This document shows positions 45,659 through 54,325 of a stretch of DNA of 64,000 bases, piece by piece; position 1 is the first letter of the stretch, and each line of letters begins with the position of its first letter. The notes below the pieces were generated by a model, which saw nothing but the letters and a program-made list of their open reading frames with translations, was not told the origin of the DNA and ran no database searches. Source of the stretch: Alitabrizicola rongguiensis (GTDB lineage: Bacteria > Pseudomonadota > Alphaproteobacteria > Rhodobacterales > Rhodobacteraceae); the NCBI RefSeq assembly GCF_021491355.1, contig NZ_JAKENF010000001.1:868001-932000 (forward strand), in the 5' to 3' direction. A program made the position numbers and the translations under genes.

Positions 45659-46102
45659 TCAGGCTTTGACAGGCTTAATCTTGCCGCGCCTGCGAACGTG
45701 GACGCGCGCCGCCCGGCGACCGGCAAGACGCAAGAGCCGCTGGAAGGTCGGGCATTCCAGATGCGACGGGGCCGGGCAATCGGCCACGTGGCGCAACGTG
45801 TCGCGCAGTGCGGCAAGCTCGCGGATGGTCTGGTCGAGTTCGTCTGCCTTCTTGCGCATCTCCTCGCGGGGAAGAACGGGCGCACCGCTACGACCGAAAA
45901 TCCGGGCAATGTCCTCCAGCGCAAAGCCAGCCGTCTTGCCCATGGCCACAAGAGCGAGCTGAACCAGCACATCAGGGGTGAACTGGCGCCGCAGCCCATG
46001 GCGGGCCGCCGAGGAGATCAGCCCAATCTCGTCGTAGTAGCGCAGCGTCGAAGCCGGGATTCCGGTACGCGCCGAGACATCGCCGATGTCGATCAACTTC
46101 AC
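45659..46102 (-). CDS. MerR family transcriptional regulator
   Basis: 147-residue regulator. The winged helix-turn-helix reads IGDVSARTGIPASTLRYYDEIGLI, then RRQFTPDVLVQLALVAMGKTAGFALEDIARIFG, typical of the family, followed by a dimerisation helix (EEMRKKADELDQTIRELAALRDTL). Two cysteines near the C-terminus (ADCPAPSHLEC) could bind a metal or thiol-reactive ligand, but they do not match the SoxR cluster. It starts at GTG 46102, next to a MerR-type operator, and is divergent from an MFS exporter that it probably controls. Confidence 0.86.
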   Translation of the reverse strand: MKLIDIGDVSARTGIPASTLRYYDEIGLISSAARHGLRRQFTPDVLVQLALVAMGKTAGFALEDIARIFGRSGAPVLPREEMRKKADELDQTIRELAALRDTLRHVADCPAPSHLECPTFQRLLRLAGRRAARVHVRRRGKIKPVKA

Positions 46103-46104
46103 GA

Positions 46105-46135
46105 TTGACCTCAAGTTGACTTGAATTCGTAGCCT
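46105..46135 (+). promoter_or_regulatory. MerR-type promoter/operator for the MFS exporter
   Basis: TTGACC (46105-46110) and TAGCCT (46130-46135) are 19 bases apart, the stretched spacing typical of MerR-activated promoters. The spacer holds the inverted repeat TCAAGT-TG-ACTTGA (46111-46124). With its flanks the site reads CCTCAAGTTGACTTGAAT, close to known SoxR/MerR-type operators. It points toward the MFS start at 46172 and lies three bases from the regulator's own start codon. Confidence 0.75.
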
Positions 46136-46171
46136 GCCTCGCATCCCCGATTCTTTCAAGGAGCGAACAGC

Positions 46172-47425
46172 ATGAACGATCTTGATGACCACGAAGCCCA
46201 AAGGAAGCCGCGAGGGGTGCAGGCTGTCCTGCTGCTCTCCATGCTTCTCGCCTCACTTGGCACCAGCATTGCCAATGTCGGTCTGCCAGCGCTTTCAGAC
46301 GCATTCGACGCGCCTTTTCCCAAGGTCAAACTCGTCGTGGTCGCCTATCTGGTCAGCCTGACGGCCACCGTCCTTGTGGCAGGCCGGCTTGGCGACCGCT
46401 TTGGTCTGAAGCCGATGCTCTTGCTTGGCCTGGGCATATTCACGACATCTGCCATGCTGTGTGGCATGGCTGGCACGCTACCGCAGTTGATTGCCGCACG
46501 CGGCGCCCAGGGGATCGGCGCGGCCTTTCTCATGACATTGAGCCTTGCCATGGCGCGGCAGATCGCGCCGCCCGACCGGGTCGGACAGGCAATGGGGTTG
46601 ATCGCCTCGGCCTCGGCCTTGGGCACGGCGCTCGGGCCGGCCTTGGGCGGCTTCCTGATGGCCGGGTTCGGCTGGCATGCTCTCTTCCTCGCCCAGGCAC
46701 CAGGCGGGCTGCTGGCAGCCCTCCTTGCCGCGGCCCTGCTGCCCGCAGCGACGTCCTCGGCTAAGACGCCGCGACCATCTTTCTGGATAATGCGCAACGG
46801 CAGCCAGATGGTGGGACTGGTCCTGAATCTGACAGTTTCCGCTGTGATGATGGCGACTCTGGTCGTCGGACCCTTCCTGCTGACCGGCCCGCTTGGCCTG
46901 ACGGCGACAGCAGTCGGCATGGCTATGGCAGTTGGCCCGATCATCTCGACCTTTGCCGGCCTGCCATCCGGCAGGTTCGTCGATCGTTGGGGGCCGCGCG
47001 CTGCCGTTTCACTTGGCCTTCTGATGCTTGCCACCGGCGCGCTCGGATTCGCCCTGCTGCCCGAGCGGATGGGCCTGACAGGATACATCCTGACGGTGGC
47101 CATCCTGACGCCGGGCTACCAGCTGTTCCAGTCAGGCAATACCACCGCAACCCTCGCCCTGGCAGCACCGGAAGCGCGAGGGACCATTTCGGGCCTTCTG
47201 GGGCTTTCGCGCAATCTGGGGCTTGTCTTGGGCGCATGGGGCCTGGGCGCCGTATTCTCGGCAACGGCCGGGACCACCGAACTGGGCTTTGCCGAACGCG
47301 AAGGGGTCCTGCGCGGGACGCGGGACGTCTTCCTTGTCGCCGCAATAGCGATGTCCGGGGCACTGGTCCTATGGCGCAGGGCGAGCCGCACACCAGGGCA
47401 AGACCGCGCCGCGTCCGTGCCTTAG
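46172..47425 (+). CDS. MFS exporter, multidrug-type
   Basis: 417-residue transporter with about twelve membrane helices. The motif A region is GRLGDRFGLKPML. The antiporter motif C-type helix is LGTALGPALGGFLMAGFGWHALF, and the second-half equivalent is GRFVDRWGPRAAV. These are features of drug:H+ antiporters. The substrate is not known, but control by a MerR regulator suggests an inducing small molecule. AAGGAG lies eight bases before the ATG. Confidence 0.88.
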   Translation: MNDLDDHEAQRKPRGVQAVLLLSMLLASLGTSIANVGLPALSDAFDAPFPKVKLVVVAYLVSLTATVLVAGRLGDRFGLKPMLLLGLGIFTTSAMLCGMAGTLPQLIAARGAQGIGAAFLMTLSLAMARQIAPPDRVGQAMGLIASASALGTALGPALGGFLMAGFGWHALFLAQAPGGLLAALLAAALLPAATSSAKTPRPSFWIMRNGSQMVGLVLNLTVSAVMMATLVVGPFLLTGPLGLTATAVGMAMAVGPIISTFAGLPSGRFVDRWGPRAAVSLGLLMLATGALGFALLPERMGLTGYILTVAILTPGYQLFQSGNTTATLALAAPEARGTISGLLGLSRNLGLVLGAWGLGAVFSATAGTTELGFAEREGVLRGTRDVFLVAAIAMSGALVLWRRASRTPGQDRAASVP

Positions 47426-47427
47426 GC

Positions 47428-48288
47428 TCAGCCTTTGTCGCCGCTGAGGTCGCGAAGCTGCTCGGTCGCGGATTTCAGGGCGGCGTCGATGCCCATCCGG
47501 ACGCGGTCGACCGCCTTGACATAGGTGTCGATCGCACCGGCGCTGGCTGGAAACTGCTCGGCGATGCGGGGGGCCATCCCATAGCCGACCCACAGCGCCA
47601 CGGCGATGATCATCATCAGCACGAAGCCAGAGCGGAACCCCTGCCGGTCGTCGACAGTCGCAGCCGGGAGCATCGGAATCTCGTCGTCCGTATCGTCCTG
47701 GCGCGCACTGCTTGCCCGGAGCGTCGAGTTGATCTCCTCGATGTCGGGCAGAAGCTCTCGGCGCGACGACGGCCGAGCCGGGTGCTCTTCCTCGTCTTCG
47801 TGAGCGTCGATCGACAAGTCGCGGAACCGGTCCCGGGCAGCCACGACAGAAGGCGGCAACGGTGGTGGAGGGGGCGGAGGCAAGCCAAGATCCTGCTGCA
47901 CCTCGATGCCCACGGGCGCCTCGGCCTCACGCACGGCGCGTTCCCGCTCGGCCTCTTCCCGCAGCACGGCAAGCACGTTCGCGTCTATGGCCCTCTTTGG
48001 CGACGCGGCTGCCGGAGCGGGTGGCGGAACTTCTTCAACTTCCGTCTCAGGCGGGAAATCGAGTTCGAAGTCCGGCTCGGGTTCGGGCGGGATGGGCGGA
48101 GGAGGCGGCGGAGAATCCGGCAGAGGTTCGAAGACCTCGCTTTCCTGTTCAAGCGCCGCAAGTTCGTCGGGATGGAGCTGAAACCAGGCGTGGCCGCAGT
48201 TCGAACATTGAACGTCGCGCCCCGATGCCGGTATGGCAGCATCGTCAACCTCGTACTGCGCGTCGCAATTGGGGCAAACCAGCCGCAT
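47428..48288 (-). CDS. MJ0042-type zinc-ribbon, proline-rich single-pass membrane protein
   Basis: 286 residues beginning with a zinc ribbon (MRLVCPNCDAQYEVDDAAIP, then DVQCSNCGHAW: two CxxC pairs) of the MJ0042 family. A long proline/glutamate linker with runs of P (about 55-95 and 130-150) follows, then an acidic segment (about 165-215). One membrane helix lies at about 222-240, and a short helical C-terminus follows. The layout implies a cytoplasmic zinc head tethered to the membrane. Function is unknown. It is divergent from ftsE with a 240-base spacer. Confidence 0.83.
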   Translation of the reverse strand: MRLVCPNCDAQYEVDDAAIPASGRDVQCSNCGHAWFQLHPDELAALEQESEVFEPLPDSPPPPPPIPPEPEPDFELDFPPETEVEEVPPPAPAAASPKRAIDANVLAVLREEAERERAVREAEAPVGIEVQQDLGLPPPPPPPLPPSVVAARDRFRDLSIDAHEDEEEHPARPSSRRELLPDIEEINSTLRASSARQDDTDDEIPMLPAATVDDRQGFRSGFVLMMIIAVALWVGYGMAPRIAEQFPASAGAIDTYVKAVDRVRMGIDAALKSATEQLRDLSGDKG

Positions 48289-48528
48289 GCTTTTCCCGTC
48301 CCCGGCGGCCCGGCTTACTTCGGCCGACCCTGCTTGATTTGCACATTTCTAACAACAAAGCCCCTCCGCTCCAAGCATCCCTGTGGAAAACTGCCCCGCC
48401 TCCGTGGCTTGTCGGTCGCACCCGGGCAGATCACATCGAGTGGCAAGACCCTGTTGCCCCGATTGAATCCGGCGTGAATCCGCGCAAGATAGTCGCCGAT
48501 CCGGCCAGACTGCCGGGCAGGGGGTGCC

Positions 48529-49200
48529 GTGATCGCATTTGACAATGTCGCCTACAGCTATGGCGGCGGTGAGCTTCTTTCCGAGGTCTCCCTGCGCCTT
48601 GCGCCTGGGTCGTTCCATTTCCTGACCGGCCCGTCGGGTGCTGGCAAGTCGACCTTCCTCAAGCTGTGCTATGCCGAACTCTTGCCGACAGCCGGGCGTG
48701 TCACGCTGTTCGACCGCGAGGTAAGGAGCCTCTCCCGCGACGACATCGCCCGCACGCGCCGCCGGATCGGTGTGGTACATCAGGATGTGCAGTTCCTCGA
48801 CCACCTGCCGCTGGCAGCGAACGTCACCTTGCCGCTGACGGTCTCGGACAGGGAAAGCTCGGCCTCTGACCTTGCGGACCTTCTGGGCTGGGTCGGTCTT
48901 GGCCAGATGGCCGACGCCCTGCCCCCCTCGCTTTCGGGCGGCGAACGCCAACGCGCGGCGATTGCCCGGGCGGTCATCATCGACCCTGACGTGATCCTTG
49001 CCGATGAGCCGACGGGCAATGTCGACTGGGAAATGTCGCTGCGCCTTCTGACGCTGCTCGTCGAACTGAACCGGATGGGCAAGACGATCCTGATCGCGAC
49101 CCACGACCTGAACCTGATCCGAAGCGCCAAGAGCCAGGTTGCCGCCCGGGTCCTGCGCATCCGCAACCGTCGCATCCAGCTTGCCGGGGCCGACCTTTGA
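48529..49200 (+). CDS. ftsE: Cell division ATP-binding protein FtsE
   Basis: ABC-type ATPase that, with FtsX, controls septal peptidoglycan hydrolysis. The 223 residues show Walker A TGPSGAGKSTFLK, the Q-loop GVVHQDVQFLDHLP, signature LSGGERQR, Walker B VILADEPTGNVD and the H-loop ATHD. The start is GTG at 48529, preceded by a G-rich ribosome site. Its stop overlaps the ftsX start as TTGA. Confidence 0.94.
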   Translation: MIAFDNVAYSYGGGELLSEVSLRLAPGSFHFLTGPSGAGKSTFLKLCYAELLPTAGRVTLFDREVRSLSRDDIARTRRRIGVVHQDVQFLDHLPLAANVTLPLTVSDRESSASDLADLLGWVGLGQMADALPPSLSGGERQRAAIARAVIIDPDVILADEPTGNVDWEMSLRLLTLLVELNRMGKTILIATHDLNLIRSAKSQVAARVLRIRNRRIQLAGADL

Positions 49201-50093
49201 CCGCTTCCCCCGATACCCGCCTGAGCCGGATCACGATGCGGGACCGGGTGGTGCCTCCCTCGGGGCCGACGGCATGGCTCACGACCTTCACGGCCGCCAC
49301 GATGGCCTTCCTTGCCGTCTTCGCGCTGGCGCTCGCCCTCGCCTCCGGCAGGCTGGCCGACCGCTGGTCGGAGGGACTGGCGAATTCTGCCACCATCCGC
49401 ATCTCGGCTCCCGCCGACCAGATGGAACGTCAGACCCAGGTCGTCCTGGAGCTTCTGAGTACCACTCCGGGCGTCGCCTCGGCCCGCGCCCTGACCGATG
49501 ACGAGCAGCGCCGCCTGCTCGAGCCATGGTTCGGCCCCGACCTGCCGATTTCGGCTTTGCCCATCCCTCGCCTTGTCGAGATCATCGAGGCGAGCCCCGG
49601 TTACGATGGCGAGGGACTGCGGCAAAGACTTGCCGCCGAGGCGCCGGGGGCCATTCTCGACGACCACACCCGCTGGCGCCGCCCCTTGACCGTCGCCGCC
49701 GAACGGTTGCGCTTCCTGGGTCTGGTCTCGATCCTGCTCATCATTGGGGCGATGGCCGCAATGGTGACATTGGCCGCCAATGCGGCACTCGCCACCAATG
49801 CCCAGGTTATCAAGGTGCTGCGTCTTGTGGGCGCGCGCGACAGTTACATCGCGCGGGCCTTCGTGCGCCGCTTCACGCTGAGGGCGCTTGGCGGCGCCGC
49901 GATCGGAACCATACTTGGCATGCTGGCCGTGCTGGCATTGCCATCGGCCGATGCGGCTGGCGGCTTTCTGACCGGCCTTGGTTTCCAGGGGGCGGGATGG
50001 CTTTTGCCGCTTCTGCTCCCGCCACTTGCCGCGGTGATCGCCTTTGCGGCGACGCGCTTCGCCGCCTTCCGCAAGCTGAGGGAGCTGACCTGA
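49197..50093 (+). CDS. ftsX: Cell division protein FtsX
   Basis: Membrane partner of FtsE. The 298 residues have the FtsX plan: a cytoplasmic N-terminus, a first helix (about 27-49), a large periplasmic domain (about 50-165) and three C-terminal helices (about 170-195, 220-245, 262-285) with the FtsX core LAANAALATNAQVIKVLRLVGARDSYIARAFVRRFTLRALGG (quoted in part). The TTG at 49197 overlaps the ftsE stop. An ATG at 49236 is a less likely start. It runs into the plsC-type gene with a TGATG overlap. Confidence 0.92.
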   Translation: MTASPDTRLSRITMRDRVVPPSGPTAWLTTFTAATMAFLAVFALALALASGRLADRWSEGLANSATIRISAPADQMERQTQVVLELLSTTPGVASARALTDDEQRRLLEPWFGPDLPISALPIPRLVEIIEASPGYDGEGLRQRLAAEAPGAILDDHTRWRRPLTVAAERLRFLGLVSILLIIGAMAAMVTLAANAALATNAQVIKVLRLVGARDSYIARAFVRRFTLRALGGAAIGTILGMLAVLALPSADAAGGFLTGLGFQGAGWLLPLLLPPLAAVIAFAATRFAAFRKLRELT

Positions 50094-50830
50094 TGGGAAC
50101 CGCGCTGCAATGGGTCCGCTCGCTTCTTTTCATCATCCAGATGTACCTGGCGATGGCGGTCTACGGCATCGCTTATCTGCCGCTGGCGATCCTGAAGAAG
50201 GATGGCGCGCTACGCGCCTGCAAGGCCTATACGCGGTGGGTCCGGTGGACGGCCCGATGGATGGTTGGGATCGACACCGAAGTGCGCGGCGCCGTGCCGA
50301 CGGACGAGGTGGTTGTGGCGGCCAAGCACCAGTCTTTCCTCGACATAATCCTGATCTTTGGAGCCCTGCCACGGCCCCGTTTCATCATGAAGAAGGAACT
50401 GGTCTATGCGCCCTTCCTTGGCTGGTACGCGCTGCGCGTCGGCTGCGTGCCGGTGGACCGTGGCAAGCGGGGGCAGGCCATCGCCCAGATGATGGAGAAG
50501 GTGAAGGCAGGGCAGGAAGAGCCGGGGCAGCTGGTGATCTACCCGCAAGGCACTCGGGTCGCGCCGGGCGCAACCAAGCCGTACAAGATCGGCACGGCGC
50601 TGATCTATGACCAGCTCGGCACCGGCTGCGTTCCTGCGGCGACCAATGTCGGAGTATTCTGGCCGCGCCGCGGCATCTACCGCCATCCGGGCCTTGCCGT
50701 GGTCGAATTCCTTCCGCGCATCGAGGCGGGCCTGTCGAACGGAGCCTTCATGAGTCGGCTTGAAGATGAGGTCGAGACGGCGTCGAACAGGCTTATGGCG
50801 GATGCGGGGTTGAAACGGATCGACAGCTGA
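50093..50830 (+). CDS. 1-acyl-sn-glycerol-3-phosphate acyltransferase
   Basis: 245-residue PlsC-type enzyme that acylates lysophosphatidic acid to phosphatidic acid. The catalytic HxxxxD box is HQSFLD (His79, Asp84). The substrate box, usually EGTR, reads YPQGTR here. An N-terminal hydrophobic helix (about 8-30) anchors it to the inner membrane. It begins at a TGATG overlap with the ftsX stop, so membrane lipid supply and division genes share one transcript. Confidence 0.9.
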   Translation: MGTALQWVRSLLFIIQMYLAMAVYGIAYLPLAILKKDGALRACKAYTRWVRWTARWMVGIDTEVRGAVPTDEVVVAAKHQSFLDIILIFGALPRPRFIMKKELVYAPFLGWYALRVGCVPVDRGKRGQAIAQMMEKVKAGQEEPGQLVIYPQGTRVAPGATKPYKIGTALIYDQLGTGCVPAATNVGVFWPRRGIYRHPGLAVVEFLPRIEAGLSNGAFMSRLEDEVETASNRLMADAGLKRIDS

Positions 50831-50966
50831 GTGGCTGGGCCCGGTGGTGGCAAGTCGAGCATCGACCGCAGCGAGACGTCACAAAATCTTCGCCGCCCCT
50901 GGCGATGGCTTTTATCTGGCAAACCAGGTCTGCCCTGACCGGGGCGGGGCATGAAGGTTTCTTCGC

Positions 50967-51572
50967 ATGGAATTTCTGACGAGCCTGGATGAACTCCATA
51001 CGGCCTATGGCACGCCGGGCCGCGCCTCCACCGTCAAGGTAAGCCCGGTCCTGAACCGGTCCTACCGTACATGGATCGAGCGGTCGCGCTTCTGCGTCCT
51101 TACGACCGTCGGCCCGGAAGGAACCGACGGCAGTCCGCGAGGAGATGACGGGCCAGTGGTGCGCATTCTCGACCATCGCACGCTGGCCATGCCGGACTGG
51201 CGGGGGAACGAGCGCATCGACTCGCTGCGCAACATCCTGCGCGACGGCCGCGTCAGCCTGCTGTTCCTGATCCCCGGATCAAACACCGCGATGCGCGTCA
51301 ACGGAACAGCCCGCGTCACGCTTGATCCGGGCCTTTGCGACAGTTTCCGGCGGGGCGATGCGGTGCCCCGTTCTGTCATCGTCATCGCCATCGCAGAGGT
51401 CTATTCCCAATGTGCCCGCGCACTGCTGCGGTCGGCACTCTGGACCAGCGGAGACCAGTCGGAGGGCCTTCCGACCGTCGGCGACATGCTGCGCGAGATC
51501 ACCGAGGGCGATCTGGATGGCGCCGCCTATGATCGAGACTGGCCCGCCCGGGCCGCCAAGACCATGTGGTGA
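50967..51572 (+). CDS. PPOX-class (pyridoxamine 5'-phosphate oxidase-like) FMN-dependent protein
   Basis: 201-residue split-barrel flavoprotein. The fold is suggested by WIERSRFCVLTTVGPEGTDGSPRGD, the PDWRGNERIDSLRNILRDGRVSLLFLIPG stretch typical of the MSMEG_1061/DR2398-like subgroup, and RVNGTARVT. These proteins bind FMN or F420; the substrate is unknown. It does not look like the true PdxH. It faces the hybrid kinase gene, with 21 bases between stops. Confidence 0.85.
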   Translation: MEFLTSLDELHTAYGTPGRASTVKVSPVLNRSYRTWIERSRFCVLTTVGPEGTDGSPRGDDGPVVRILDHRTLAMPDWRGNERIDSLRNILRDGRVSLLFLIPGSNTAMRVNGTARVTLDPGLCDSFRRGDAVPRSVIVIAIAEVYSQCARALLRSALWTSGDQSEGLPTVGDMLREITEGDLDGAAYDRDWPARAAKTMW

Positions 51573-51593
51573 AACCGGCCCGAACGACACGGG

Positions 51594-54146
51594 TCAAGCG
51601 GCAGTGTCATTCGCGGCAGCGATGCCTTGGACCGGATCGCGCGCGCCGGTCGGACAATGGGCCGTGATGGCTTCAATGATCGCGGTGCGGCGCAGCGGCT
51701 TGGTCATGTAGCGGTCGATGCCCGAGGCGAGGATTCCATCTGCATCCCCATCCATCGCATGCGCGGTCAAGGCGATGATCGGCACATGGGACTTCCCTTC
51801 CTCGGCCGTGCGAATGGCGCGGGCGGCATCGCGGCCGTCCATCTCGGGCATGGAGATGTCCATGAAGATCAAGTCGGGCTTGAGGTCTTGCCAGAACTCG
51901 ACCGCCTCTCGTCCATTGCCCGCGAAGGTGAGGTCAAGGTCCAGATCCTTCACCATCTTGCGGAAGACGAGTTGATTGGTCCGGTTGTCCTCGGCCACGA
52001 GAACCCGCATCTGCCGCCCAGCCGGTTCGAAGGCTCCCCTATCGGGAGCTGTCGCAGCGGGGCGAGACAGGGTCTGTAGCCTGCGGAATAGGTCAGACCT
52101 CAGGATTGGCTTCTGCAGAACCGCTGCCGGGATGTCGGCTCCCAAACCTGAGCGGGCCGCAGCGGGGTTGGAAGAGAGAAGAACGATCGGCATCGCAAAT
52201 CCTGCCTCCCGGATGGTGGCGCATAGCGCCAGCCCGTCCATGTCGGGCATCTCGTGATCGGTGAGGACAACGTCGAAATGGCCGTCACGCAGGAGTCTCT
52301 CCATGGCATCTGAACCCGACCGGCACAGCACCACTTCGATGCCGCAGGCGCCGAGCTGTCGTTCCAGGATGGTCCGGTTGATCAGCTGATCGTCGACCAC
52401 GAGCGCGCGGCGCAGGGTGATCGGCACCATGGCCGTTGCCTCTTCGGCCACCGGCAGGACCAGACGGAACCCGAAGCAGGAGCCGCGACTGACCTCCGAC
52501 TCGACCCAGACTTCGCCCCCCATCCGCGCGACCAGCCGTTCAGTGATGGCAAGGCCAAGCCCGGTGCCTTCGAACTTGCGGTTCGAGGCGTCCTCGACCT
52601 GATTGAACTCGCCGAAGATATGTCCGAGGTATTCTGCCGGGATGCCGATCCCGGTGTCCTCGACCGTCACGTGGAGCTGGCGCTGGCCCGGTTCGGTTTC
52701 GATGCCGACGACCCGCACCAGCACATGGCCCACCTCGGTGAACTTCACCGCATTGCCCATCAGGTTCGTAAGAACCTGCCGGATACGGCCGGGGTCGCCG
52801 ATGTAACGAGTGGGCAGGAACATGTCGACGTCGATGATCAGGTCGATGCCCTTTGCGCGCGCCTTGGGCTGCAGGATCATCGCCACTTCGTGGATCGTTC
52901 GTTCCAGATCAAAGGGTTCGGGGTGCAGCGTCAGGCGTTCGGCTTCGATCTTCGAGTAATCGAGAATGTCATTGATGATGACCAGAAGCGCCTCGCCCGA
53001 GGAACGGATCGTCTCGGCGAAAAGGCGCTGTTCCTCGGACAGGCTGGTGTCGCACAGAAGCTCCGCCATCCCGACGACACCATTCATCGGCGTGCGGATC
53101 TCGTGGCTCATGTTGGCAAGGAAAGCCGACTTGGCGCGATTGGCGGCCTCGGCAGCCTGACGCGCGGTTTCCAGCGCGGCCTGCTGTTCCTTCTGCTCGG
53201 TGATGTCGATGCGCAGTCCCACACGCCCGCCGTCCGGCGTGGGGTGATCATGGGCACGCACCCACCGGCCATTTCCCAGTTGCTGCTCGTGCATCGCTAC
53301 TGGATTGCGATGCTGGGCAAGACGATCGGCAAGCCAGGCCTCCTCTCGACCGACGGCATCGGCGTGCTGACCGCGTTCAAGGCCGTAACGCAGGATTTCC
53401 TCGAAGGTCGCGCCAGGGATCATCGCGGGCGCGGTTTCAGGATAGATGTCGCGGTAGCGCTGGTTGCAGGTCAGAAGACGCTCGTTGCGGTCGAACAGCA
53501 CGAAACCATCCGGGATCGCCTCGATCGCTGCCCAGATCCGCATCTGGTCGGTGATGTCGAGCGCCAGCGTCACAAGATCGCCGCCGCGCGCCCGGCGGTC
53601 CTGAAGCCGCAGCCAAGTCCCGCGCGTCAGCCGCAGGTCGAGCGGCTCGATCGGGTCGGCTTCCAGACGTGCAAGCATCGCTGCAACCCACGCGTCCACG
53701 GAGACGCCAACGGTATCGACCAACCCACGCTCGGCGACATGGTGCAGGATCGCGGCATAGTCCGTTCCTGGCCCCGCAAGAGGCTGATCGAAAGCAGCGA
53801 GATAGGCGCTGTTGGCGACGACCAGCTTGAGGTTTCCGTCGAACACCGCAAAGCCGTCGCGGATCGTGTCGATCGAGTCCCAAAGCCGCCGCTCGGCCAT
53901 GACGGCAGCGGTATGCGCATTCTCCAGATCAGAGAGGAAGCGGCTGTTCTGCCCCTTCAACTCCTCGGCTTCCGACAGGGCCGAGCGGACGACCTGACGC
54001 TGTTCCACGATCTGATCGGACAGGGCGCGGGCATGGAGGGCCAGCTTTTCGTTCGCGGCGAAGAGTTCGCGCTGCTTCTGTTCCAGAAGCCGTTCCGCCG
54101 CGAGCCGCCCCCTTCTTTCCTTGGCCAGACGTTCTGCGATGTCCAT
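51594..54146 (-). CDS. Soluble hybrid histidine kinase with PAS and two receiver domains
   Basis: 850 residues without membrane helices. Order: N-terminal coiled coil (about 1-85), two PAS-like domains each beginning IPDGF/IRDGF-FAVFD (about 90-200 and 205-315), a dimerisation domain with phospho-accepting His348 (NMSHEIRTPMNG), the ATPase domain (GNAVKF, EDTGIGIP, FEGTGLGLAI), and two receivers with phosphorylatable Asp630 (VVLTDHEMPDMDG) and Asp763 (LIFMDISMPEMDG). There is no histidine phosphotransfer domain, so output must go through a separate protein. Ligand unknown. The start at 54146 excludes a basic upstream extension. Confidence 0.93.
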   Translation of the reverse strand: MDIAERLAKERRGRLAAERLLEQKQRELFAANEKLALHARALSDQIVEQRQVVRSALSEAEELKGQNSRFLSDLENAHTAAVMAERRLWDSIDTIRDGFAVFDGNLKLVVANSAYLAAFDQPLAGPGTDYAAILHHVAERGLVDTVGVSVDAWVAAMLARLEADPIEPLDLRLTRGTWLRLQDRRARGGDLVTLALDITDQMRIWAAIEAIPDGFVLFDRNERLLTCNQRYRDIYPETAPAMIPGATFEEILRYGLERGQHADAVGREEAWLADRLAQHRNPVAMHEQQLGNGRWVRAHDHPTPDGGRVGLRIDITEQKEQQAALETARQAAEAANRAKSAFLANMSHEIRTPMNGVVGMAELLCDTSLSEEQRLFAETIRSSGEALLVIINDILDYSKIEAERLTLHPEPFDLERTIHEVAMILQPKARAKGIDLIIDVDMFLPTRYIGDPGRIRQVLTNLMGNAVKFTEVGHVLVRVVGIETEPGQRQLHVTVEDTGIGIPAEYLGHIFGEFNQVEDASNRKFEGTGLGLAITERLVARMGGEVWVESEVSRGSCFGFRLVLPVAEEATAMVPITLRRALVVDDQLINRTILERQLGACGIEVVLCRSGSDAMERLLRDGHFDVVLTDHEMPDMDGLALCATIREAGFAMPIVLLSSNPAAARSGLGADIPAAVLQKPILRSDLFRRLQTLSRPAATAPDRGAFEPAGRQMRVLVAEDNRTNQLVFRKMVKDLDLDLTFAGNGREAVEFWQDLKPDLIFMDISMPEMDGRDAARAIRTAEEGKSHVPIIALTAHAMDGDADGILASGIDRYMTKPLRRTAIIEAITAHCPTGARDPVQGIAAANDTAA

Positions 54147-54325
54147 GTCGCGCCTTGTCCCGGGGTCTTCCAGTGCAAGAAGCCGTTCTGGCCCTGCGCC
54201 GACGACCTTCGCGGAACAGGGTGAACGCCCCCTTAACGGCGAAGGGCCAAATTTTCCTCGGTCCCCACCTTGCTTGGACTCACGCGCACATGCGACGATG
54301 GACACAGTTTCTCGGGAGGTTTTTT

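Noticed and set aside
46987-48477. 496-codon plus-strand frame spanning the MFS end and the zinc-ribbon gene
   Set aside because: Crosses two well-supported genes on opposite strands and has no recognisable domain.
52620-54224. 534-codon plus-strand frame opposite the hybrid kinase
   Set aside because: It mirrors the kinase codons and shows no motif or ribosome site; a shadow frame.
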